Source of the DNA: an uncultured Collinsella sp.
GTDB taxonomy: Bacteria; Actinomycetota; Coriobacteriia; Coriobacteriales; Coriobacteriaceae
DNA length: 30,527 nt
Direction of reading: 5' to 3'
Assembly: GCA_900762015.1 (NCBI GenBank)
Contig: CAAFEX010000067.1
Span: 1 to 30,527 of the forward strand
Shown: piece by piece, positions 1-6,627 of the stretch
Position numbering within the stretch: position 1 is the stretch's first letter
Layout of the letters: every line of letters starts with the position of its first letter
Notes under the pieces: model-generated
Seen by the model: only the letters and a program-made list of their open reading frames with translations
The model's database searches: none
Told to the model about the DNA's origin: nothing
Position numbers and translations under genes: made by a program

Positions 1-33
1 GCCTGGTCGCCAAAGTTCCAAAAGTCCACTCAC

Positions 34-1467
34 TTAGGTTGCAGAGTGCCCCCCCATTAGCTGCAATTCCAAGGTATTTAGCACGTTTGGACTCAAATCG
101 TCATACTGTACAAGGATTCGAGTCGGATTTTCAGGGACAGACGCGCCATCGGCACACCAATAACAGTCACTGATATCGATGAACGGAATACCTGAGCGCG
201 TGAGGGCCCGCGCAAAAGAGCTTCCGCCCGTTCCGCGATCCGCAACCACAGTGCAGTAAAGGCCCGCGTCTGCATGCTCGATCGAGACCTCTCCTGCCGG
301 AAATACCTTCCGCACAAGCGCCATCAGGCCATCACGCGCCTCGCGAGCACGAACGCGCACGCGGTTCACATGTCGCTCGTAATCACCCGATTCCAGCAAA
401 CGCGCCAAGGCAACCTGATCAACAGAACTTACCGACGAGGCGTAGAAACCAAGGTTGCGTTTAAACCTCTCCATTAGTTCATCGGGCAGCACCATGTACG
501 CCAAACGTAACGCCGATGAAAGGCTCTTCGAAAACGTGTTGGTGTAGATAACCGACTGGGCGGCATCGATCGACGCGAGCGCGGGAATCGGCTTGCCGGC
601 AAGGCGAAACTCACAATCAAAGTCATCTTCGATGAGATACCGACCTGGTCGCTCGGCGGCCCAGCTCAGCAGCGCATAGCGACGCGCAATGCTCGTCACA
701 AGGCCGGTCGGATACTGATGGGATGGCATCAGGTGAAGGACATCGGTCCCGGTTTTCTGCAGAGCGCTCAAGTCCACGCCCTCATCATCCAACGGGATAT
801 GTCGAACTTGGCAGCCCATAGCCTGATAGATGCGCGTCAGGCGCAAATAGCCCGGATCTTCAACGGCATACACCTTGTCGGCTCCAAGCAACTGAACCAA
901 CATTGTATCGAGCAACTGGGCGCCCGCACCGATAACGATGTTGTTGGGGTCGACATTCATGCCCCTTGTCCCACGCAGATGATGAGCGATAGCGCACCGT
1001 AGCCGAGCGGTGCCCTGCGCCGGCGCAGGCGAAAAGATTTCGCGTTCGTCTTCGGATGCCAGCGTCGCCCGTAGCGCGCTTTGCCAAAGCCGCGCCGCCT
1101 CCAAAGCGGAAGGAGAAAGTGCGTCGAATTGCTCGACCTGTCCGGCGGCATCATGCGCGTTGGGACCCACAGAAACGGCATCTCGGTCGATGCCCTCCGC
1201 AGTCGAAGCCAAAACCGGTGCATCCGGAAGCTCGCAAGCGTAGTAGCCACGACGCGGCATTGAGCAAATATAGCCCTCAGCGAGTAACTGGCTATATGCA
1301 TTCTCGATAGTAATGACACTGATTCCCAGATGACTGGCAAAGGCGCGCTTAGACGGAAGATGCTCCCCCGCCGCAATACGTCCAGCAACAATATCATCTC
1401 GAATTTGCTGGTAAACATACTCATAAAGCGATGCCTCGCCACGTTTTTCCAAATTGTAGTCAAGCAT
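34..1467 (-). CDS. pdxR: MocR/PdxR-family transcriptional regulator (GntR HTH plus aminotransferase-like domain)
   Basis: Residues 1-80 form a GntR-type winged helix (LPSKRAFASHLGIS, then ITIENAYSQLLAEGY). Residues about 115-470 are a fold-type I aminotransferase domain with the MocR signature HQYPTG, the segment EDDFDCEFR and the PLP lysine K314 in TFSKSL. MocR proteins sense PLP or related ligands through this domain and usually do not catalyse transamination. The gene is divergent from pdxST, so it is probably the activator or repressor of PLP synthesis (PdxR); the symbol rests on family plus context. I chose the ATG at 1467 because AGGTGG lies seven bases upstream; a TTG in frame at 1500 is longer but has no ribosome site. 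The length of 477 residues is normal for the family. Nothing is seen in bases 1-33 beyond the stop codon. Confidence 0.88.
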   Translation of the reverse strand: MLDYNLEKRGEASLYEYVYQQIRDDIVAGRIAAGEHLPSKRAFASHLGISVITIENAYSQLLAEGYICSMPRRGYYACELPDAPVLASTAEGIDRDAVSVGPNAHDAAGQVEQFDALSPSALEAARLWQSALRATLASEDEREIFSPAPAQGTARLRCAIAHHLRGTRGMNVDPNNIVIGAGAQLLDTMLVQLLGADKVYAVEDPGYLRLTRIYQAMGCQVRHIPLDDEGVDLSALQKTGTDVLHLMPSHQYPTGLVTSIARRYALLSWAAERPGRYLIEDDFDCEFRLAGKPIPALASIDAAQSVIYTNTFSKSLSSALRLAYMVLPDELMERFKRNLGFYASSVSSVDQVALARLLESGDYERHVNRVRVRAREARDGLMALVRKVFPAGEVSIEHADAGLYCTVVADRGTGGSSFARALTRSGIPFIDISDCYWCADGASVPENPTRILVQYDDLSPNVLNTLELQLMGGHSAT

Positions 1468-1478
1468 GAGTTTGCCAC

Positions 1479-1522
1479 CTGACCTTATCGAGCCGTTCAA
1501 TCTGGTATTAAGCTGACCTTAT
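1479..1522. promoter_or_regulatory. Candidate PdxR operator: direct repeat of CTGACCTTAT
   Basis: The ten bases CTGACCTTAT occur at 1479-1488 and again at 1513-1522, 34 bases apart start to start, in the region between the divergent regulator and pdxS. PdxR/MocR regulators studied in other bacteria typically bind directly repeated half-sites. Function here is inferred. The left repeat lies just upstream of the regulator's own ribosome-binding site, which would fit autoregulation. Confidence 0.5.
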
Positions 1523-1612
1523 TATTATCTCGAAAACTGAGTATTTTGCCATACCCAGCCCCCCGATAGGATGTTCCGTCAAGCAATGCACATGCCAACC
1601 AAGGGAGCAACC

Positions 1613-2503
1613 ATGGCAGAACAGACCAGCAAGGCCGATCGCGTCAAACTCAATCGCGAACTCGCGCAGATGCTCAAGGGCGGCGTCATCATGGACGTCA
1701 CCACGCCCGAGCAGGCACGCATCGCCGAGGAGGCGGGCGCCTGCGCCGTCATGGCTCTCGAGCGCATCCCGGCCGACATCCGTGCCGCAGGCGGCGTCTC
1801 GCGCATGAGCGACCCCAAGATGATCAAGGGCATCCAGGAGGCCGTCTCCATCCCCGTCATGGCCAAGTGCCGCATCGGTCACATCGTCGAGGCGCAGGTC
1901 CTTCAGGCCGTCGAGATCGACTACATCGATGAGTCCGAGGTTCTCTCCCCCGCCGACGACGTCTATCATATCGACAAGACCCAGTTTGACGTGCCGTTTG
2001 TCTGCGGCGCCCGTGATCTGGGCGAGGCGCTGCGCCGTGTTGCCGAAGGCGCCACGATGATTCGCACCAAGGGCGAGCCGGGCACGGGCGACGTCGTTCA
2101 GGCCGTGCGCCACATGCGCAAGATCCAAAAGCAGATCCGCGACGTTGCTGCCCTGCGCGACGACGAGCTCTTTGAGGAAGCCAAGCAACTGCAGGTTCCG
2201 GTCGAGCTGGTGCGCGAGGTCCATGCCACGGGTAAGCTTCCCGTCGTGAACTTTGCCGCCGGCGGCGTAGCGACCCCCGCCGACGCCGCGCTGATGATGC
2301 AGCTGGGCGCCGAAGGCGTCTTTGTCGGCTCGGGCATCTTTAAGAGCGGCGACCCCGCCAAGCGCGCAGCCGCCATCGTCAAGGCCGTGGCAAACTTCAC
2401 CGATGCCAAGCTCATCGCCGAGCTTTCGGAGGACCTGGGCGAGGCCATGGTGGGCATCAACGCCGACGAAATCGAGATCATCATGGAGGAACGCGGGCGC
2501 TAG
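1613..2503 (+). CDS. pdxS: PLP synthase synthase subunit PdxS
   Basis: PdxS condenses ribose 5-phosphate, glyceraldehyde 3-phosphate and ammonia into pyridoxal 5'-phosphate, as a dodecamer that docks with PdxT. The 296-residue product matches the family along its whole length. It shows D28 (in GVIMDVTT), the imine-forming K85 (VMAKCRIGH) and K153 (IRTKGEPGTG), plus the phosphate-binding NFAAGGVATPADA and GVFVGSGIF loops. The ATG at 1613 follows AAGGGAG with a five-base gap; an in-frame ATG at 1571 is longer but has no such site and adds non-family residues. It lies 20 bases upstream of pdxT, so the two form an operon, divergent from the PdxR-like regulator that probably controls it. Several long antisense frames over this gene are coding shadows. 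Confidence 0.97.
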   Translation: MAEQTSKADRVKLNRELAQMLKGGVIMDVTTPEQARIAEEAGACAVMALERIPADIRAAGGVSRMSDPKMIKGIQEAVSIPVMAKCRIGHIVEAQVLQAVEIDYIDESEVLSPADDVYHIDKTQFDVPFVCGARDLGEALRRVAEGATMIRTKGEPGTGDVVQAVRHMRKIQKQIRDVAALRDDELFEEAKQLQVPVELVREVHATGKLPVVNFAAGGVATPADAALMMQLGAEGVFVGSGIFKSGDPAKRAAAIVKAVANFTDAKLIAELSEDLGEAMVGINADEIEIIMEERGR

Positions 2504-2523
2504 TCCAGCAGAAAGGATCGCAC

Positions 2524-3111
2524 ATGAGCGATTATGCAGACCAGACGGTCGCCGTGCTGGCGGTCCAAGGTGCTTTTGCCGAGCACGAGGCAAGACTGTC
2601 CGAGCTGGGCGCACGTTGTATTGAGCTGAGGCAGGCGGCTGATTTGAAGCAGGACTTTGACCGTCTGGTACTTCCCGGCGGCGAGTCTACCGTTCAAGGG
2701 AAGCTGCTTGATGAGCTGGGCATGCTCGAGGAGCTTCGCACCCACATTGTTGAAGGCATGCCCGTCCTTGGCACCTGCGCCGGCTTGATTCTATTGGCGC
2801 GCGATCTTGCCGCACACGACGATAAGGGAACGCCGCGCCTAGCAACCATGAACGTACTCGTTGAGCGCAACGCTTATGGCAGACAGCTCGGCAGTTTTCG
2901 CACCAAGGGCCAGGTGTCCGGCATCGACGGTGAAGTGCCATTAACATTTATCCGTGCACCCCGCATCGTCGAGGTCCACGGCGACGCCAAGGCCTTAGCG
3001 AAAGTCGACGGCCGTATCGTCGCCGCCCGTCAGGGCAACCAGCTCGGCGTAACCTTCCACCCCGAACTCGACGAAGACACCCGCTTCCACGAACTGTTCC
3101 TACAAATGTAG
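2524..3111 (+). CDS. pdxT: PLP synthase glutaminase subunit PdxT
   Basis: PdxT hydrolyses glutamine and channels ammonia to PdxS. The 195-residue protein is a class I-type triad glutaminase with nucleophile C85 (GTCAGLILLA) and H179 plus E181 (TFHPELDED) as the other triad members. The PGGEST loop that binds glutamine is at 51-56. AAAGGA precedes the ATG. The gene follows pdxS by 20 bases and is cotranscribed with it. Together they give the DXP-independent route to vitamin B6, typical of Actinobacteria and Firmicutes. Downstream come two inverted repeats that could end the transcript. Confidence 0.97.
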   Translation: MSDYADQTVAVLAVQGAFAEHEARLSELGARCIELRQAADLKQDFDRLVLPGGESTVQGKLLDELGMLEELRTHIVEGMPVLGTCAGLILLARDLAAHDDKGTPRLATMNVLVERNAYGRQLGSFRTKGQVSGIDGEVPLTFIRAPRIVEVHGDAKALAKVDGRIVAARQGNQLGVTFHPELDEDTRFHELFLQM

Positions 3112-3134
3112 GTATCGAAATCAACAAACGAAAC

Positions 3135-3198
3135 GAGAGTGGACAATCTCCAGCCTTGAGCATGAATATGGGCTCAAACCGGGAGATTATCCACTCTC
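3135..3198. repeat. Imperfect inverted repeat with nested hairpin
   Basis: Arms of 17 bases at 3135-3151 and 3182-3198 pair with one mismatch (GAGAGTGGACAATCTCC against its partner). The mismatch becomes a G-U wobble only in minus-strand RNA. Inside, TTGAGC (3156-3161) and GCTCAA (3172-3177) extend the fold. It lies just after the pdxT stop. It could be a small non-autonomous (REP or MITE-like) repeat or part of a terminator region. Confidence 0.6.
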
Positions 3199-3206
3199 AT
3201 GCTATG

Positions 3207-3266
3207 TAGTCGTTGGGGACGTTCTTAAACGACTGGTCAAACAAGAACGTCCCCAACGACTATCTT
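3207..3266. repeat. Perfect 20-base inverted repeat, REPIN-like, possible pdxST terminator
   Basis: Arms at 3207-3226 and 3243-3262 are perfect reverse complements over 20 bases (core TCGTTGGGGACGTTC), with a 16-base spacer. The right arm is followed by TCTTTT, so on the plus strand it could act as a rho-independent terminator for pdxST. Its size and symmetry also resemble REPIN-type mobile repeats. Which role is real cannot be settled from one copy. Confidence 0.6.
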
Positions 3267-3305
3267 TTAGCAGATCTGGATCATGGCAATGCCGATGCTT
3301 TGGCA

Positions 3306-3455
3306 ACGACAGCGAGCGCCTCCCAGAGCGAACAAGTTGGCATGAAAAAGGCAGGGCATAGACCTTCTGGTCATGCCCTGCCTTTTGAATGACAAATTGT
3401 CGCTCTGGGAGGCGCGCAGCGTCAACTAGTTACGCGGTTCGTAAAACCGCGTAAC
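3306..3455. other. Composite structured element, copy 1 (nested stem plus 3' hairpin)
   Basis: The element starts with ACGACAGCGAGC (3306-3317). An outer stem of 16 perfect base pairs joins 3316-3331 and 3400-3415. An inner 14-pair stem joins 3346-3359 and 3373-3386, then one unpaired base, and the cap is GACC-TTCT-GGTC (3361-3372). The 3' flank CGCGCAGCGTCAA (3413-3425) is followed by a second hairpin with 11 pairs (3429-3439 with 3445-3455). That hairpin ends two bases from the stop codon of the minus-strand gene at 3458. The same layout with different stem bases is found at 6475-6622. The A-rich and T-rich sides of the inner stem (AAAAGG and CCTTTT) would allow termination in both directions. 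Confidence 0.7.
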
Positions 3456-3457
3456 CC

Positions 3458-4261
3458 CTAAAAACGGTTACCGCGGAAGCCGCCGCCGTTGCGGCCGCCA
3501 CGATCGCCACCGCGACCGCCACGGTCGTTACCACGGTTGCCGCCAAAGCCGCCACGGTTGCCACCGCGATCGCCATAGCCACCACGGTTGCCGCCAAAGC
3601 CGCCGCGACCGCCACGGTCGCCGCCACGGCCACCACGGTCGTCACGGCCGCCGCGAGGACCGCGATCCTCGTCCAGGCCCATGGCGACGAGCGGAGCGAT
3701 AACCTTATCGAGAGCGGCCATCAGCTCGGTGGCCTCCTCGTAAGAAAGCTCGGGCAGGAGCTTCTCCTTCTTGTTGGCAAGCTCGACCAGGCCCTCAGCG
3801 GCATCCTCGGCAGCGAAGACGACGATCTTGCGCATATCGCCCTCGGCGTCGTCGATGCGGCCGACCAGATCGGCAGCCTCGGCCTCGGCCATCAGGCCAT
3901 CGAGCTCACGGAGGCGCATGCCCAGCAGGTCGGACATTTCCTTCTGCTCCATCTTGGGCTTGAGGTCAAGAAGCTTGATGGCGCGCTCGATGTTCGCCAT
4001 GCGCTCGGCTTTGGCCTCCTCCTCCTTGGAAATAGCAAAGCGACGGCTACGCAGCAGGCGGGCGGCCTTCTGCATCTTGTCCATCAGCTCTTCGTCATCG
4101 TAATCAACGGCGGCCTCGACAACCTCGGCCTCCTCCTCGGCGGAAACCTCGTCAGCAGCCTCAACCTCGGCAGCTTCGGTCTCCACGGTCTCGACTGCCT
4201 CGACCTCGGCAGCCATGGTCTCGTTCTCGGTCTCGTTCATGATCTCTTCGTTCTCGGACAT
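3458..4261 (-). CDS. Acidic protein with putative winged-helix core and C-terminal RGG repeats
   Basis: I do not recognise a named family. Residues 1-60 are almost wholly Glu, Ala and Val with several Asp, so strongly acidic and probably disordered. Residues about 60-195 are helical and include a stretch (QKEMSDLLGMRLRELDGLMA, then a short DDAEGDMRKIVVF hairpin) that reads like a winged helix; this is my inference. Residues 199-267 are a tail of RGG, RGGF, GGNRGG and GGDRGG units ending in NRF. RGG tails commonly bind RNA or support protein condensation, so an RNA-associated or ribosome-associated role is possible. AAGGAG lies upstream of the ATG at 4261. The gene is monocistronic and its stop abuts the structured element at 3306-3455. 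The 150 bases upstream show nothing further that I can name. Confidence 0.85.
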   Translation of the reverse strand: MSENEEIMNETENETMAAEVEAVETVETEAAEVEAADEVSAEEEAEVVEAAVDYDDEELMDKMQKAARLLRSRRFAISKEEEAKAERMANIERAIKLLDLKPKMEQKEMSDLLGMRLRELDGLMAEAEAADLVGRIDDAEGDMRKIVVFAAEDAAEGLVELANKKEKLLPELSYEEATELMAALDKVIAPLVAMGLDEDRGPRGGRDDRGGRGGDRGGRGGFGGNRGGYGDRGGNRGGFGGNRGNDRGGRGGDRGGRNGGGFRGNRF

Positions 4262-4413
4262 GAGACTCCTTCTTGGCCCTCTCGGGCATCATCGCCCCAT
4301 TCGCGGGGCCCGTCGCGCACTCTTTGCGCTTTAAACAATCATGCCTCTCGGCAAAACGTCCATTAGTTTATGGTGTCGCCATCCAATCTAGCTGCAGAAT
4401 CTATGTGCACACA

Positions 4414-5829
4414 TTAATGCGACATGTGTGACTCGCGACGAGCGTACACCAGCGACGCCACGAACCCGACCGCGGCAATTACAGCCGCCACACGCACGGC
4501 AGCTGCAAATCCAATCGCCTGGGCAACGTCCGTCGCAACGCCAGCGGCGCCGGCAGTCGCCGCAGAACTCGAGAGCAGGCCGATAAACAGCGACGGGCCA
4601 AACGATGCGGCAATCATGTTCCACGTATTGAGCAATGCCGTTCCGTGAGGATGCTCGGCGGCAGGCAGCGTCTCCAAGCCGGCCGTCTGCGAGGGGCTCA
4701 GCACCAAACCGACTCCGGCATACACCACAACGGTCAGTGCCACGACGACGCCGATGTTCATACTCGCCGCCGTCATCGAGATTGCAGTCTGCCCCACGGC
4801 AATCAGGGCAAAGCCGACCGGCAGCAGCGGCCATGCGCCACGGGCGTCCATCACGCGTCCGCCCACAATCGAGGTCACGGCGTTGCAGGCAATCGCCGGC
4901 AAAATGAGCAAGCCCGCAGCAAGTGCGGTCATGCCGTATGCGCCCTCAAAATAGAGCGGCAACAAAACGCTCATCGAGAACGTCGTCATCATCGACACCA
5001 CCACAAGCAGACACGCAAGCCAAAAACGAACGCTCGCCATGGGACGCACGTTAAGCACCGGATGCTCGAGCTTGAGCTGGCGGGCCGCAAACAGGCCGAG
5101 CAGCACAATGGCGGCGAAAAGCGTCACGATACCGGCAATCAGATTGGTCGAGAACTCGCCTACGGAATACACAAATGCCGTAATGCCGGCGGCGAGCAAA
5201 ACAACCGACAGAATATCAAGCGTGGTGTTCGAGCGCTCTCCAACATTCTGAACAAGCTTTACGCCCGCCGCAGCGACCGCAATGCCGCCCACCAGCGGTA
5301 CTACGAACACCGCCCTCCAGCCAAACAACGTGCACATAAGACCGCTGATCACGGGTCCAAACGCCGGCCCTAGCGTAATGCAGGCACCGCCCAGGCTCAG
5401 ATACAGACCAAGCTTCTCGCGCGGGGCGCAAGACAGCACCACGTTCATCATGAGCGGGAACAAGATGCCCGATCCCGCAGCCTGCAAAATACGGCTTGGC
5501 AGCAAAACGCTAAACGACGGAGCGAACAGGCACAGGACTTCGCCGGCGACCATGCATCCGCATGCGAAAAACAGCAGCTTGCGCGTCGAGAAACGGCCGG
5601 ACAGGAAGGCCATGATGGCCGTAAAGATCGACGTCACGATCATGTAGCCCGAAACGAGCCACTGCGCCGTGGTGGCACTCACCGAAAAGGCCGCCATAAT
5701 GTCGTGCAACGCCACATTAATGATGTTCTCGTTAAACGCGGCAACAAAGGCTGCGATATACATTACGACGAGAGACGCCGCAGTGGCCGATGGCGTTTCT
5801 TGAACTTGTTGCTGAGATTTGCTCCCCAT
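4414..5829 (-). CDS. MFS transporter, DHA2-type (14-TMS) multidrug exporter family
   Basis: A 471-residue integral membrane protein with about 14 hydrophobic segments. Near the N-terminus it has the DHA2-like NENIINVAL segment in helix 1, the loop FLSGRFSTRKLLF between helices 2 and 3, and motif C-like residues GGACITLGPAFGPVISG in helix 5. These mark a proton-driven drug or metabolite exporter; the substrate cannot be told. I start at the ATG at 5829 (MGSKSQQQ) because GAGGAAGG lies just upstream; the longer frame to 5946 adds a non-membrane leader with no ribosome site. The gene is divergent from the deformylase-like gene at 6034 with about 200 bases between them, and is followed by about 150 bases before the RGG gene. 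Confidence 0.9.
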   Translation of the reverse strand: MGSKSQQQVQETPSATAASLVVMYIAAFVAAFNENIINVALHDIMAAFSVSATTAQWLVSGYMIVTSIFTAIMAFLSGRFSTRKLLFFACGCMVAGEVLCLFAPSFSVLLPSRILQAAGSGILFPLMMNVVLSCAPREKLGLYLSLGGACITLGPAFGPVISGLMCTLFGWRAVFVVPLVGGIAVAAAGVKLVQNVGERSNTTLDILSVVLLAAGITAFVYSVGEFSTNLIAGIVTLFAAIVLLGLFAARQLKLEHPVLNVRPMASVRFWLACLLVVVSMMTTFSMSVLLPLYFEGAYGMTALAAGLLILPAIACNAVTSIVGGRVMDARGAWPLLPVGFALIAVGQTAISMTAASMNIGVVVALTVVVYAGVGLVLSPSQTAGLETLPAAEHPHGTALLNTWNMIAASFGPSLFIGLLSSSAATAGAAGVATDVAQAIGFAAAVRVAAVIAAVGFVASLVYARRESHMSH

Positions 5830-6033
5830 GCATTTCCTTCCTCTTGGAACGACAGTCGCATCGCCCCAGAGGAACAGTCCAGGGCGAAAATGAGCCCTAG
5901 ACTTACGCCAGACGCCGTACACGACGAGTCTGGCAACATGGTCCAACGTCGAAAAATTGTAACGCGAACGCGCAGCTTTCCTTCCGCGCTATTATTAAAA
6001 GTCCACGAAAGCATGAGACATGAGGAGCCCGCC

Positions 6034-6444
6034 ATGATTAAGCCCATCATGAAATCCGAGTTCTTTTTGCGCCTGCCTTCCGAAGACGCGGGACCCGACG
6101 ATGCCGCGACCGGGCAGGATCTCCTGGATACGCTCCACGAGCATGAGCACGAGTGCGTGGGCCTCGCCGCCAACATGATCGGCGTGCGCAAACGCATCAT
6201 CTGCATAAAGGACGGCAACAGGACGCTCCTGATGTACAACCCTCAAATTCTTGAGCAGGTCAATGCCTATCAGACGAGCGAAGGATGCCTCTCGCTGATC
6301 GGCGAGCGTCCCTGCACCCGCTATCGCCGCATTAAGGTGGAGTATTTGGACGAGAACTTCGTCCACCGCATCAAAAACTTCTCGGGCTACACCGCCGAGA
6401 TCATCCAGCACGAAATCGACCACTGCAACGGGATTGTTATTTAG
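6034..6444 (+). CDS. Peptide deformylase-like protein (motif 1 Gln replaced by Met)
   Basis: Deformylases remove the formyl group from nascent N-terminal Met using a metal held by Cys and two His. This 136-residue protein keeps motif 2 (EGCLS, C85) and motif 3 (QHEIDH, H126, E127, H130). Motif 1, normally GLAAxQ, reads GLAANM, so the oxyanion-binding Gln is M48. It is also shorter than most bacterial deformylases. Activity is possible but uncertain, and it is unlikely to be the housekeeping enzyme, which is normally near fmt. I chose the ATG at 6034 because GAGGAG lies six bases upstream and because the start MIK matches the paralogue at 13766-14185; the open frame extends further upstream without family similarity. 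Its 3' end faces the structured element at 6475. Confidence 0.85.
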   Translation: MIKPIMKSEFFLRLPSEDAGPDDAATGQDLLDTLHEHEHECVGLAANMIGVRKRIICIKDGNRTLLMYNPQILEQVNAYQTSEGCLSLIGERPCTRYRRIKVEYLDENFVHRIKNFSGYTAEIIQHEIDHCNGIVI

Positions 6445-6474
6445 ACAGCCAGGGTAACGATGCAGATTGAGCAC

Positions 6475-6622
6475 ACGACAGCGAGCGAGCCGCATTTGCG
6501 CCAAGGTGACGTGAAATGAGAGGGCGCTGACCTTCTGGTCGCGCCCTCGAAATTGAACGTCAGATTGGCGTGAATGCGGCTCGCGCAGCGTCAAGTGGTC
6601 CGCCGTTCGGTAGAACGGCGGA
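6475..6622. other. Composite structured element, copy 2 (nested stem plus 3' hairpin)
   Basis: It begins with the same ACGACAGCGAGC (6475-6486). The outer stem has 18 pairs (6487-6504 with 6565-6582); its only two deviations are U-G and G-U wobbles in plus-strand RNA. A TGACGT/ACGTCA stem (6507-6512, 6557-6562), an internal loop, and an eight-pair GAGGGCGC stem (6520-6527, 6541-6548) follow. One unpaired base then precedes the same GACC-TTCT-GGTC cap (6529-6540). The 3' flank CGCGCAGCGTCAA (6582-6594) is identical to copy 1. The final hairpin has nine pairs (6599-6607 with 6614-6622) and ends five bases before the stop of the minus-strand aminotransferase. Stem bases differ from copy 1 while pairing is kept. 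Confidence 0.7.
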
Positions 6623-6627
6623 ACTAA

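Noticed and set aside
1508..2614. Long open frame (368 codons) antisense to pdxS and pdxT
   Set aside because: Its composition is that of a GC-rich shadow frame, and both plus-strand genes are unmistakable.
3135..3455. CRISPR-like array in the repeat-rich gap
   Set aside because: The repeats are inverted and unlike one another; there are no regularly spaced direct repeats and no cas genes.
5830..6033. Longer N-terminus for the deformylase-like protein (frame open from 5704)
   Set aside because: It overlaps the divergent MFS gene, has no family similarity and no ribosome site; ATG 6034 has GAGGAG.
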